From Corynebacterium pseudopelargi (GTDB lineage Bacteria > Actinomycetota > Actinomycetes > Mycobacteriales > Mycobacteriaceae), in the NCBI RefSeq assembly GCF_003814005.1, contig NZ_CP033898.1:124001-188000 (forward strand): a DNA stretch of 64,000 nucleotides. The letters run 5' to 3'. A model generated the notes under the pieces. The model worked only from the letters and a program-made list of their open reading frames with translations, searched no databases and had not been told where the DNA came from. Position numbers and translations under genes: made by a program. How positions within the stretch are numbered: position 1 is the stretch's first letter; every line of letters begins with the position of its first letter. Below, piece after piece: positions 51,017 through 59,566 of this stretch.

Positions 51017-51497
51017 GGCTGATGTGCTGGTGCAGATCCAGCGCAACTTTGCCGATCGTCCAGGAGTGCTGCCAGCGGCTCGCGCCATGAGCCATTTTGG
51101 TGAACACGCCCTCGGCTGGATGGGCCTTGGCGCCGCAGGCGCCCTAGTGCAGCCAGCTAAGCGCGAACAGTGGATCCGTTTGGCGGGTGCCGCTTTCTGC
51201 AGCCATGCCATAAGCGTGGTGCTCAAGCGTATTGTTCGCAGAAAACGCCCCAACGATCCCCGGATCAAGGTGGGTGTGGCTACGCCTTCCAAGCTGAGTT
51301 TTCCAAGCTCGCACGCTACATCCACGGCTGCGGCGCTGGTGAGCCTTGCGTATATTTGCGGCAAGCCCTGGCCATTGGCCGGTGTGCCGGTGATGATGTT
51401 CTCGCGTATGGTTCTCGGAGTTCATTACCCCAGCGATGTAGCAGCCGGTGCCGGCATTGGTGTTGCCACCGCAGTGATTATGAAGGGAAACAAGTGA
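51009..51497 (+). CDS. PAP2 phosphatase, Rv3807c-like (decaprenyl-phosphoribose pathway)
   Basis: A 162-residue membrane phosphatase. PAP2 motifs are complete: KRIVRRKRP (about 68), FPSSHATSTAA (about 98, PSSH) and SRMVLGVHYPSD (about 138). By position between glfT2 and ubiA it matches mycobacterial Rv3807c, proposed to remove the 5-phosphate from decaprenyl-phosphoryl-5-phosphoribose before epimerisation to the arabinose donor. It overlaps glfT2 by 8 bp and ubiA by 4 bp, so the three are co-translated. Confidence 0.93.
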   Translation: MREADVLVQIQRNFADRPGVLPAARAMSHFGEHALGWMGLGAAGALVQPAKREQWIRLAGAAFCSHAISVVLKRIVRRKRPNDPRIKVGVATPSKLSFPSSHATSTAAALVSLAYICGKPWPLAGVPVMMFSRMVLGVHYPSDVAAGAGIGVATAVIMKGNK

Positions 51498-52477
51498 GCG
51501 ACGACGCACTATTGGAGTCAGAGCCGCATACCTCCGGCCTATCACGAAACCCCAAAGGCCCCACGCCAAAACCGCCGAAGAACTTGGGCGAGGCCATTAT
51601 TAAAGGCCTGCGCCCAAAGCAGTGGGTAAAAAATGTGCTGGTGCTGGCCGCACCTATGGCCGCCGGTGCCGACACGCTCTTCCATCGCAGCACCCTAGGC
51701 GATGTGGCCTTGGCCTTTGTCGTGTTCTGCATGGCTGCATCTTCGATCTACCTGGTCAACGATGCCCGCGATGTAGAAGCCGATAGGGAACACCCCACCA
51801 AGCGTTATCGCCCCATCGCTTCCGGCAAGCTGCCCGTGAGCCTGGCATACGGCATGGCGGTGGCGTTGATCGTCGGCGCGGTGGCCTTGAGCTTTTTGGC
51901 CACTTCCGGCAAGGGGCTTGCCATCGTGGTGGCTGTGTACATTGTGCTCCAGCTCGGCTATTGCTTCGGCTGGAAGCACATGCCGGTGATCGACATTGCC
52001 CTTGTTTCTTCTGGATTTATGCTGCGCGCCATGGCAGGCGGTGTGGCCGCTGGCATCAACCTTTCCCAGTGGTTCTTGCTGGTAGCGGCCTTCGGTTCGC
52101 TATTTATGGCCTCTGGTAAGCGCTACGCGGAGATCCTGTTGGCAGAAAAAAGCGGGGCCAAGATCCGCAAAGCGCTCGAGGGTTATACCCCTACCTACCT
52201 GCGCTTCGTGTGGACACTTTCCGCTACCGCAGTGGTGATCTCCTATGCGCTGTGGGGCTTCCAAATGGCTTCGGCCGTGGATGGTGCTGCCAAGGTTTGG
52301 TACCAGGTATCTATGGTGCCGGTGACGGTGGCGATTTTGCGCTACGCCGCAGACGTTGACCGTGGTGAAGGCGGCGCGCCGGATGAGATCGCGCTCAAAG
52401 ATCGCCCACTTCAGGTGCTGGCATTGATGTGGATCGCCTGCATTACCATCGCCGTCTACGTCGTGCCCGCATTGTAG
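51494..52477 (+). CDS. ubiA: Decaprenyl-phosphate phosphoribosyltransferase
   Basis: A UbiA-superfamily enzyme moving phosphoribose from PRPP to decaprenyl phosphate, the first step to the arabinofuranose donor. The 327 residues have about eight membrane helices. Motifs are LRPKQWVKNVLVLAAP (about 38), the Asp-rich YLVNDARDVEADREHPTKRYRPIASG (NDxxD, about 88) and the second acidic loop near SGKRYAEILLAEK. GTG 51494 overlaps the PAP2 stop (GTGA). In mycobacteria and C. glutamicum aftB comes next; here the mycolyltransferase follows after 105 bp. Confidence 0.95.
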   Translation: MSDDALLESEPHTSGLSRNPKGPTPKPPKNLGEAIIKGLRPKQWVKNVLVLAAPMAAGADTLFHRSTLGDVALAFVVFCMAASSIYLVNDARDVEADREHPTKRYRPIASGKLPVSLAYGMAVALIVGAVALSFLATSGKGLAIVVAVYIVLQLGYCFGWKHMPVIDIALVSSGFMLRAMAGGVAAGINLSQWFLLVAAFGSLFMASGKRYAEILLAEKSGAKIRKALEGYTPTYLRFVWTLSATAVVISYALWGFQMASAVDGAAKVWYQVSMVPVTVAILRYAADVDRGEGGAPDEIALKDRPLQVLALMWIACITIAVYVVPAL

Positions 52478-52499
52478 TTTTGTCGCGTGATGCTCTAAT

Positions 52500-52519
52500 G
52501 TGATCGGCATTAAGATCAC
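52500..52519. promoter_or_regulatory. Inverted repeat upstream of first mycolyltransferase
   Basis: GTGATC (52500-52505) and GATCAC (52514-52519) are perfect inverted halves with an 8-bp spacer. They lie 64 bp before the mycolyltransferase start. No T-tract follows, so this is more likely a regulator site than a ubiA terminator. Confidence 0.5.
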
Positions 52520-52582
52520 GAAATTGTAACGCTTGAGTTCGGGGCCGCGATAGGTCTTCCGTTAATACAGTGAAGGAGAACT

Positions 52583-53605
52583 ATGTCGTTCGCGTCTCGC
52601 TTGAAGTCGGTTGCCCGGAAGGCAACCGCGACGATTGCAGCGGTGGCTACCGCAGCTACACTCGCCACCGTTGGTGCAGGCACCGCTAGTGCTCAAGGCC
52701 ACCGCGACTGGCTGCGCCCCGATGCTACCGGTCACTGCGAATGGGATGGCGTGCTCTTTTGGGTGCAGCGCTGTGATGTTTGGTCGCCCTCCAATGGCCG
52801 CAACATCACCGTGCAAATCCAGCCCGCTCAGCGCGCCGGAAACGCTGGCCTCTACCTGCTCGATGGTGCCCGTGCCCCGGAGGCCTATAACGCTTGGGCA
52901 GTCGATGCCCGCGCGATGGAAAAGTTCGTAGATAACAACATCACCCTGGTTATGCCAGTGGGCGGTGCTGGTACCTTCTACACCGACTGGGCCGGCCCAC
53001 AGGGCTTCTTTGGTGGCCCTACCCCGAAGTGGGAGACCTTCCTTACCCAGGAACTGCCCGCCTACCTGCAGCACCACTTTGGCGTAAGCCCCACCAATAA
53101 CTCCATTGCTGGTCTTTCCATGGGCGCTACTGCCGCGATGAACCTCGCGGCGAATCACCCGCAGCAGTTCCGCCAGGCGCTGAGCTACTCCGGCTACCTC
53201 ACCACCACGCTGCCCGGTGCTTTTGCACTGATGGGTCTGGTTGTGTGGGATACCGCGCAGCTGAATGTGAACAACATGTACGGCTCGATCATGAGCCCGC
53301 GTCGTGCAGAGCTTGATCCTTATACCAACATGGAAGGCCTTCGCGGCAAGGACGTCTACGTCTCCGCAGCCTCCGGTGTGTGGGGTCCGGGCGAGATTGG
53401 CCAGCCGATCAATGGCCTGCTGGTTGGTTCCGCGCTTGAAGCCAGCGCCAATGCCTCCACCCGCTACTGGGAGCCCAAGGCTCGCGCCATTGGCCTGAAC
53501 GTCACCTCTGATTACCCGCTTTTGGGCATTCACAACTGGCAGCAATGGGATATGCAGCTTGCAAAGACCCGCGGCCGCATCCTCGATGTGATGAACGCCT
53601 GGTAA
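52583..53605 (+). CDS. cmt2: Secreted trehalose mycolyltransferase
   Basis: Transfers mycolates between trehalose monomycolate and acceptors in the envelope (antigen 85 family). The 340 residues comprise a signal peptide (about 1-38, ending ASAQG), an alpha/beta hydrolase fold with PVGGAGTFYTDW (about 131), the catalytic Ser in IAGLSMGATAAMNLA (about 178) and the C-terminal His in LLGIHNWQQWD (about 316). GAAGGAG lies 3-9 nt before the ATG. By position after ubiA it matches cmt2 of C. glutamicum, so the symbol is by synteny. A terminator follows, so it is separate from the next mycolyltransferase. Confidence 0.92.
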   Translation: MSFASRLKSVARKATATIAAVATAATLATVGAGTASAQGHRDWLRPDATGHCEWDGVLFWVQRCDVWSPSNGRNITVQIQPAQRAGNAGLYLLDGARAPEAYNAWAVDARAMEKFVDNNITLVMPVGGAGTFYTDWAGPQGFFGGPTPKWETFLTQELPAYLQHHFGVSPTNNSIAGLSMGATAAMNLAANHPQQFRQALSYSGYLTTTLPGAFALMGLVVWDTAQLNVNNMYGSIMSPRRAELDPYTNMEGLRGKDVYVSAASGVWGPGEIGQPINGLLVGSALEASANASTRYWEPKARAIGLNVTSDYPLLGIHNWQQWDMQLAKTRGRILDVMNAW

Positions 53606-53644
53606 GCCTTCGCGCTTGTGCCCATTGGGTATGTAGCCAAAAAG

Positions 53645-53669
53645 AAAACTCCCTGCGGGGAGTTTTTTC
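53645..53669 (+). terminator. Terminator after first mycolyltransferase
   Basis: AAAACTCCC (53645-53653) and GGGAGTTTT (53658-53666) form a stem with a 4-nt loop, followed by TTCTTTT. It starts 39 bp after the stop. Confidence 0.9.
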
Positions 53670-53692
53670 TTTTGTCCGGTGTGTCTAATGTG

Positions 53693-53711
53693 AAAGTTGA
53701 AGTTCAACTTT
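53693..53711. promoter_or_regulatory. 19-bp perfect palindrome before the LGFP mycolyltransferase
   Basis: AAAGTTGAA and TTCAACTTT are perfect 9-bp inverted halves around a single G. They end 35 bp before the GTG start, in the promoter region, between the upstream terminator and the gene. A dimeric regulator binding there is the simplest reading; no known corynebacterial motif is recognised. Confidence 0.6.
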
Positions 53712-53746
53712 AAGCTTGGGACTTGACTACTGGAAGGAAGACACAC

Positions 53747-55624
53747 GTGAAGCATGCAACCAAGCTCGCCGCATTGGCGCTGTCCGCTGCCTTGAGCGTT
53801 ACCCTCGCACCCCAGGTGCACGCCCAAAGCGTCGAGATCCCAGGCGTTTCCGACTATCTGCGTGGCGATGCCCAACCGCGTACCCCGATCCGCACCGATT
53901 ATCCCAAGATCGAAGGTCTGCCAGAAGGTGTATCTGTAGATCGTGTGGAGTGGTTGAGCGCTCGTCGCATCGCTTTGTTTATCAACTCCAAGGTGATGCC
54001 CGAGGCTCCCATCCAGGTGCAGGTGCTCTTGGCTCGCGATTGGTACAAGGATCCTTCGCGTAGCTTCCCCTCGGTATGGGCGCTCGACGGCATGCGTGCA
54101 GTGGACACCGAAAATGGTTGGACCATGTACACCAATATTGAGCAGTTCTTCTCCGATAAGAACGTCAATGTGGTGCTGCCCGTCGGTGGCGAGTCTTCCT
54201 TCTACTCCGATTGGCAACGCCCCGATAATGGCAAGCACTACATGTGGGAGAGCTTCTTAACCCAAGAGCTGATCCCTGTGCTGCGTGAGGGCTACCGCAC
54301 CAATGATGATCGCGCGATCACCGGCCTGTCTATGGGCGGTACCGCAGCCATCAACTTGGCGGAGCGTCGCCCGGATCTGTTCAACTTCGCCGGTTCCTTC
54401 TCCGGCTACCTCGATACCACCAGTGTGGGTATGCCCCCGGCCATCCAGGCTGCGTTGTCTGAGGCAGGTGGCTACGATGCCACCGCGATGTGGGGTCCTT
54501 ATGGTTCCCAGGACTGGATCGACCATGATCCGAAGTTGGGTGTAGAAAACCTCCAGGGCAAAACGGTCTATGTTTCTGCAGGTTCCGGCAACGATGATTA
54601 TGGCAAGCCGGACTCTGTGGCCAAAGGCCCTGCTCAGCCAGCAGGCGTTGGCCTTGAGGTGATTTCTCGAATGACCTCGCAGACCTTCGTCGATAGGGCA
54701 AAGCGCGCAGGTGTTGAACCTGTGGTGTCCTTCCGTCCTTCCGGTGTGCATGACTGGCCGTACTGGCAGTTTGAGATGGTCCAGGCTTGGCCGTATATGG
54801 CCGATGCGCTCAAGCTGGGCGAGGAAGACCGCGGTAGCTCCTGTATGCCGGTGGGTGCGATTGCCGAGGCCACGAAGAATGGCGTGATTGGCGATTGCGT
54901 GAATAACGAATACGACGTGCCCGGTGGCAAGGCAGAAGACTTTGTTTCTGGCCGCGCGTATTGGTCGCCCAAGACGGGCGCGCATCCGCTCTGGGGCCGC
55001 ATCGGATCACGCTATGCAGAAATGGGCGGTCCGGAGTCTTGGTTGGGCTATCCCACCTCTTCTGAGATCGAGCTGAAGAAGGGCCGTATGGTCACCTTCG
55101 AGCACGGCAACATCTACTGGTCGGTAGAAACCGGCCCTGTGGCGGTGCCGAATGACATCATCGCCACCTGGGGCACCCAGGGCTTTGAAAATGGCGATCT
55201 TGGTTTGCCCATTAAGCCCATGGAAGAAAAGAATGGCTACCGCATCCAGCAATTCCAAGACGGCATTGTGGTGAATAAGGACGGCGAGCCGGGTCATTGG
55301 CTCAAGGGTGTCATTGCCAAGAAGTACCTGGAGATGGGCACGGTTGAATCTCCGCTTGGCGCACCGAAGACGAATGAGCTTTCCATCCCCGGTGGCGCCT
55401 TCCAGCGCTTCGAGCGCGGCAACCTGTATTGGTCGCTGCCCACCAATGCCCACGCCATCTACTATGGTGACATCTTCGATGCTTGGGGCAAGAAGGGCTA
55501 TGAGCAAGGCGAGTATGGTTATCCCACCAGCGATCAAAGCGAGATCCCTGCCGGTGGCCAAGAGATCACCTTCGAGCATGGCAAGATCCGTCAGATCAAT
55601 GGAGAAATCAAGGAGGAGAAGTAG
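53747..55624 (+). CDS. cop1: Mycolyltransferase with four LGFP repeats (Cop1/PS1 type)
   Basis: A 625-residue secreted mycolyltransferase. The signal peptide (about 1-27, ending VHAQS) is followed by a catalytic domain: [13 protein letters not shown] (about 147), the nucleophile Ser in [15 protein letters not shown] (about 193) and His in [15 protein letters not shown] (about 334). Four C-terminal LGFP-type repeats follow (about 415-620): [28 protein letters not shown] and [10 protein letters not shown], thought to anchor the enzyme to the cell wall. GTG 53747 follows GGAAGGA by 9 nt. The next gene starts at the next base after the stop. Confidence 0.94.
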   Translation: MKHATKLAALALSAALSVTLAPQVHAQSVEIPGVSDYLRGDAQPRTPIRTDYPKIEGLPEGVSVDRVEWLSARRIALFINSKVMPEAPIQVQVLLARDWYKDPSRSFPSVWALDGMRAVDTENGWTMYTNIEQFFSDKNVNVVLPVGGESSFYSDWQRPDNGKHYMWESFLTQELIPVLREGYRTNDDRAITGLSMGGTAAINLAERRPDLFNFAGSFSGYLDTTSVGMPPAIQAALSEAGGYDATAMWGPYGSQDWIDHDPKLGVENLQGKTVYVSAGSGNDDYGKPDSVAKGPAQPAGVGLEVISRMTSQTFVDRAKRAGVEPVVSFRPSGVHDWPYWQFEMVQAWPYMADALKLGEEDRGSSCMPVGAIAEATKNGVIGDCVNNEYDVPGGKAEDFVSGRAYWSPKTGAHPLWGRIGSRYAEMGGPESWLGYPTSSEIELKKGRMVTFEHGNIYWSVETGPVAVPNDIIATWGTQGFENGDLGLPIKPMEEKNGYRIQQFQDGIVVNKDGEPGHWLKGVIAKKYLEMGTVESPLGAPKTNELSIPGGAFQRFERGNLYWSLPTNAHAIYYGDIFDAWGKKGYEQGEYGYPTSDQSEIPAGGQEITFEHGKIRQINGEIKEEK

Positions 55625-56098
55625 ATGAAGCGCCTCGCGGGCTGCGTATTGGCTGCGGTATTGGCTTCCACCACCTTGGCTGCGTGCGGAAGTGCGACGG
55701 TAGAAGATGAGTCCACCTCTGTGGCTCCGTTGAGCAAGACGGCAAGCTCTACGCCTTCGCAGTCGAAGAAGTCCAAGGCTACGCAGGAGCAAGCTGAGCA
55801 GACTCAGGATCGCCCGGCTCAAGAAATTGATCAGGTGCCGGAAGAAAAGCTGGTGTTGAGCAAGCAGGATTCTGCCTATTTGGATCAGCTTGATAAAGAT
55901 GGCGTAGATACCAAGGGCGTGGAGCGGGAATTGCTCACTGTGGCTTCTTTGGTGTGCTCTGAGGATGGCAGCCCGATGAATTCGGCTACGGTGCAGGCTG
56001 TTGCCGGGCAGTTGGTGGAGCAGGGCAAGACGGATAAGGATTTCGAGCAAACGGCGCAGGCTCTTGAGGCCAGCGCCAAGAAGGCATATTGCGCATGA
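55625..56098 (+). CDS. DUF732-like secreted lipoprotein
   Basis: A 157-residue protein with a lipoprotein signal (LASTTLAACGS, Cys21), a Ser/Thr/Lys/Gln-rich linker (about 25-70) and a small helical domain with two cysteines (LVCSEDGSP and KKAYCA). The pattern fits DUF732, found next to mycolyltransferases in Corynebacteriales. Function is unknown. It lies directly after the Cop1-like gene and overlaps the cutinase-like gene by 4 bp, so all three are one operon. Confidence 0.82.
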   Translation: MKRLAGCVLAAVLASTTLAACGSATVEDESTSVAPLSKTASSTPSQSKKSKATQEQAEQTQDRPAQEIDQVPEEKLVLSKQDSAYLDQLDKDGVDTKGVERELLTVASLVCSEDGSPMNSATVQAVAGQLVEQGKTDKDFEQTAQALEASAKKAYCA

Positions 56099-56994
56099 AA
56101 AAACTCCTCATGGCGGCAGCCGCGATCATCATTGTGATCGTGATTGTATTGGGTGTTGCCCGTTGGTTAGAGCAGCGTCCAAGCGAGCAGACGGGCGCCC
56201 AGCAGCCGCCTTTGGCGCAGCCTGAGCACTGCGCCGATGTGGAGTTTATTTCGGCTCCCGGTACGTGGGAGTCCAATGCGGTGGATGATCCTTTTGCCCC
56301 GCAGGCGAATCCGAATTCTTTGATGCTGCAGATCACTAACCCTTTGACTGAGCAGTTTCAGGGCCAGAAGGTAAAGATCTGGACGCTGCCTTATACTGCG
56401 CAGTTTCGTAATATCAATGCCCAAGATGAGATGAGTTATGACGATTCTCGTGAAGAAGGCATTGCCAGGGTGGAGCAGGAATTGCGTGATGTGCATGCAG
56501 AATGCCCCCAGACCGATTTCATTTTGGCCGGGTTTTCTCAGGGCGCTGTGCTGCTTGGCGATGTAGCCAATAAGATCGGCGTGCACGGCGAGGTGATTCC
56601 CGCGGAGCGGATCCGTGGTGTTGCTTTGCTTGCCGACGGCCGCCGTGTGCCAGAAGCCGGCCAATTCGTTGGTAATCCTGTGGCCGGTGTGGGGGCAGAG
56701 GTTGCCCTTGAGCCGGTGAATCTTCTTGTGCAGCCGATCGTTCCTGGTGCCACGATGCGCGGCCCGCGCGATGGGGGATTCGGGGTGCTCAATGATCGTG
56801 TGATGGAGATTTGTGCTCCTGACGATACGGTGTGCGACGCACCTCGCAATGTGGTCAATGGGGTGGCTAGGGCTCGGCAATTGATTGAGTCCAATGGTGT
56901 GCACGGGATGTATGCCACGAATCCGAATGTTATTCCGGGTACTACTGCGGTGCAGTGGGTGATTGATTGGGCGCGCGACCTTATCCAGCAATAA
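56095..56994 (+). CDS. Cutinase-like serine hydrolase (Rv3802c type)
   Basis: A 299-residue membrane-anchored or secreted lipase/thioesterase. One N-terminal hydrophobic segment (about 3-22) is followed by HCADVEFISAPGTWES (oxyanion region), the nucleophile in ILAGFSQGAVLLGDV (about 146), Asp in CAPDDTVCDAP (about 245) and His in ESNGVHGMYAT (about 270). The mycobacterial homologue Rv3802c is an essential phospholipase/thioesterase of mycolate metabolism. The location just before fadD32 is conserved. It is translationally coupled to the DUF732 gene (ATGA). Confidence 0.93.
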   Translation: MKKLLMAAAAIIIVIVIVLGVARWLEQRPSEQTGAQQPPLAQPEHCADVEFISAPGTWESNAVDDPFAPQANPNSLMLQITNPLTEQFQGQKVKIWTLPYTAQFRNINAQDEMSYDDSREEGIARVEQELRDVHAECPQTDFILAGFSQGAVLLGDVANKIGVHGEVIPAERIRGVALLADGRRVPEAGQFVGNPVAGVGAEVALEPVNLLVQPIVPGATMRGPRDGGFGVLNDRVMEICAPDDTVCDAPRNVVNGVARARQLIESNGVHGMYATNPNVIPGTTAVQWVIDWARDLIQQ

Positions 56995-57002
56995 TTCTCG
57001 CG

Positions 57003-57069
57003 AGTTGCGCAACGCCAGCAACTTGCGCAACGTGCGTAACATTGTTAAGGTTTCGCTACCAAAATATAA
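57003..57069 (+). promoter_or_regulatory. fadD32 promoter with two TTGCGCAA sites
   Basis: TTGTTA (57041-57046) and TATAAT (57064-57069) with a 17-bp spacer give a near-consensus promoter. Upstream, the palindrome TTGCGCAA occurs twice (57004-57011 and 57022-57029), 18 bp apart. The predicted transcript would start within or next to the GAAGGAG ribosome site, giving a very short leader. Confidence 0.65.
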
Positions 57070-57084
57070 TCCTGAAGGAGAGTT

Positions 57085-58863
57085 ATGGATATCCAAGCGG
57101 CAATGGGTCGTTTCTTCGACGATCAAGGCAATATTGCACTCACCGGTGAGCTCACGCTCGCAGCCTTGAGCGAAATCGTCTTCCAAATGGACCTCGCCGC
57201 TGGCCAGGGCGAGCGCCACTGCATGCGTTTTTGGGATTACTCCCAATCCCGCGAAGGCGAGCCCAAAGACTATAACCGCACCCAGATCAACACCCGCGTC
57301 AAGGTCATCGCAGCCCGCCTGCAGCAGACCGCGCAGCCGGGTGCCCGCGTGGCCATCTTGGCCAATAACAGCCCCGAGTACATCTTCTCCTTCCTCGGCA
57401 TCCTTTATGCGGGCATGACTCCCGTGCCGCTGTATGATCCAACCGAGCCCGGCCATGCCCACCACCTCGAGGCCGTGATTGGCGATGCCCGCCCCGAGAT
57501 CGTGCTCACCAACTCCACCTCTGCGGCAGCAACCCGTAGCTTCTTTGCCACCAAGCCCGGCACTGAGCGCCCGAGGATCCTCTCGGTGGATGCCCTGCCG
57601 GATAGCCTTGCAGCCCAGTGGCAACAGCCCACGCCTGCGGGCAACACTGATCCTGTTGATACCCCGGCGCTGCTGCAGTACACCTCAGGTTCTACCCGCA
57701 CCCCTGCGGGCGTGATCCTTACCCACCGTTCGGTGATTACCAATGTGCTGCAGATCTTCCGCTCCGCGCAGGTCATGACCCCGCTGCGCATGGTTACCTG
57801 GCTGCCTTTGCACCACGATATGGGCATCATCGTCGCCGCCTTGGTCAATGTATTGGGGCTGCAGTTCGAGTTCATGAGCCCGCGCGACTTTATCCAGCAA
57901 CCGGAACGCTGGCTCAAGCAATTATCTGAAGGCGAAGGCCACGTCTATACCGCCATTCCCAACTTTGCCCTGGAGATGTCTGCCCGCGTCGATGCACCAG
58001 AAAACCTTGACCTTTCCAAGGTGGTTGGTTTGATCGTCGGTTCCGAACCGGTGACGGAAAAAGCTGTGCAGAACTTCCTAGAAAAGTTCGAGCCCTATGG
58101 CCTGCAACGCCAGGCACTTCGCCCCTCCTATGGTTTGGCAGAGGCGGCCTTGCTGGTATCTACCCCTCAAACCGAGCAGCGCCCGGTGATTCGTCGCTTT
58201 GATCGTGAGGCATTGGCCAATAACCAAGCCAAGATCAGCGAGGATGGCGTGCCCATGGTTGGCTGCGGTCAGGTGGTCAATGCCCAGCATTTGGTCATCG
58301 TGGACCCAGAAACTAAGGCAGAGCTGCCGGAAGGCCAGATTGGCGAGCTCTGGGCGCATGGCCAGAACATGGCCGCGGGCTATCTTGGCCGAGAAGCTGA
58401 AACTCAAGCCACCTTCCGCAATACCCTCGGCGAGCGCATCACCGAAGGCCTGCCGGAAGATGATTTCTGGATGGCTTCGGGCGATCTGGCCATGATCGTC
58501 GATGGCGAGCTCTTTATCACCGGCCGCCTCAAAGACCTCATCATCGTCGCCGGACGCAACCACTATCCGCAGGATGTGGAGTACACGGTGGATCACGCCA
58601 GCGAGCAGGTGCGCCCCTATGCCGTTGCTGCTTTCGCCATCGAAGGTGATGACGTGGAAAAGCTCATCATCTTGGCAGAGCGCGATTTCGATCGCAGCGA
58701 ACAAGACGATGCCGCCGCTATTGAGGCGATCCGCGCTGCAGTGACTCAAAACCACGGCGTGCAGCCGGCAGATATTCGCATCATGGATCCGGATACCATT
58801 GCGCGTTCCTCATCGGGCAAGATCGCGCGTCGAGTAGCAAAGCAGCGCTACCTTTCCAGCTAG
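57085..58863 (+). CDS. fadD32: Long-chain fatty-acyl-AMP ligase FadD32
   Basis: Activates the meromycolate or fatty acid as acyl-AMP and loads it on Pks13. The 592 residues form an adenylating enzyme: YTSGSTRTPAGVILTHRS (P-loop, about 192), WLPLHHDMGIIVAALVN (about 232, FAAL feature), PSYGLAEAALLVS (about 349), FWMASGDLAMIVDGELFITGR (about 461) and the C-terminal Lys in SSGKIARRVAKQRYL (about 582). GAAGGAGAG precedes the ATG. pks13, normally the next gene, is displaced by six carotenoid genes. The promoter at 57041-57069 could drive all of them. Confidence 0.96.
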   Translation: MDIQAAMGRFFDDQGNIALTGELTLAALSEIVFQMDLAAGQGERHCMRFWDYSQSREGEPKDYNRTQINTRVKVIAARLQQTAQPGARVAILANNSPEYIFSFLGILYAGMTPVPLYDPTEPGHAHHLEAVIGDARPEIVLTNSTSAAATRSFFATKPGTERPRILSVDALPDSLAAQWQQPTPAGNTDPVDTPALLQYTSGSTRTPAGVILTHRSVITNVLQIFRSAQVMTPLRMVTWLPLHHDMGIIVAALVNVLGLQFEFMSPRDFIQQPERWLKQLSEGEGHVYTAIPNFALEMSARVDAPENLDLSKVVGLIVGSEPVTEKAVQNFLEKFEPYGLQRQALRPSYGLAEAALLVSTPQTEQRPVIRRFDREALANNQAKISEDGVPMVGCGQVVNAQHLVIVDPETKAELPEGQIGELWAHGQNMAAGYLGREAETQATFRNTLGERITEGLPEDDFWMASGDLAMIVDGELFITGRLKDLIIVAGRNHYPQDVEYTVDHASEQVRPYAVAAFAIEGDDVEKLIILAERDFDRSEQDDAAAIEAIRAAVTQNHGVQPADIRIMDPDTIARSSSGKIARRVAKQRYLSS

Positions 58864-58876
58864 GATCTAAAGGATC

Positions 58877-59566
58877 ATGCCGAGTATTGCCGTGATCCTG
58901 CCTTGCCATAACGATGCCGCCTTGCTGCGCCGTGCACTCCACCATTTGCACGGCGCAGATGAGGTGATTGTGGTTGATAATGCCTGCACCGATGCATCGG
59001 CCGAGGTTGCTCGTGCTTATGGTGCGCGCGTCGTGGTTGAGCCCCAATTGGGCATCCCTTATGCGGTGCGCGCCGGATTTGATGCGGCAACGGCCGATAT
59101 TTTGGTTCGCATTGATGCCGATGTGCTGCCGGGGGAGCACTTTATCCAACGCATCCGCGATGCCTGGGCCAGCGCCGATGAGCACACCGTGGCCATGACG
59201 GGCTGGGCCTGGTTTGAGCAACGCCCACGTTGGCACTCCATTGCCTATCTTGGCGCCTACTACCTTTCGGTGGGATCCGCGCTGGGGCACTGGCCGTTGT
59301 TTGGCTCAAATTGCTCGATTCGGCGCTCTTGGTGGTCAGCGGCTTCGGTGCACTTTCCAGACGCGGGTGTGCATGAAGACATGCACATTTCATTCGCCCT
59401 GAGTCCCGGCCAACGCGTAGGATTGTTGCCAAATCCCGTTGTTATGCACCCCCGAGCACTCGAGGGTGATGTGGGTATGCGTTTTCGCCGCGGCTGGCAC
59501 ACCATTGCGGTGAACTGGCGTACCCAACCACCTTGGCGCAGGCTCCCCGAAAGGTTTTTGCAATGA
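58877..59566 (+). CDS. Family 2 glycosyltransferase in carotenoid operon
   Basis: A 229-residue GT2 enzyme: VILPCHNDAALLRRAL (about 6-21), VIVVDNACTDASAEVA (nucleotide-binding Asp), the metal motif LVRIDADVLPGE (DxD, about 76-78) and a C-terminal acidic HEDMHISFAL. There is no signal peptide or membrane helix, so it is cytoplasmic. It lies 13 bp after fadD32 and overlaps crtB by 4 bp, so it belongs to the pigment operon. A likely job is adding sugar to decaprenoxanthin, as CrtX does, but sequence alone does not prove this. Confidence 0.85.
   Translation: MPSIAVILPCHNDAALLRRALHHLHGADEVIVVDNACTDASAEVARAYGARVVVEPQLGIPYAVRAGFDAATADILVRIDADVLPGEHFIQRIRDAWASADEHTVAMTGWAWFEQRPRWHSIAYLGAYYLSVGSALGHWPLFGSNCSIRRSWWSAASVHFPDAGVHEDMHISFALSPGQRVGLLPNPVVMHPRALEGDVGMRFRRGWHTIAVNWRTQPPWRRLPERFLQ

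Noticed and set aside
49421..54238. Very long open frames on the minus strand opposite glfT2 and the mycolyltransferase
   Set aside because: They are antisense to clearly conserved genes, show no domain, have low-complexity His/Gly/Arg composition, and arise from the high third-position GC of the real genes.
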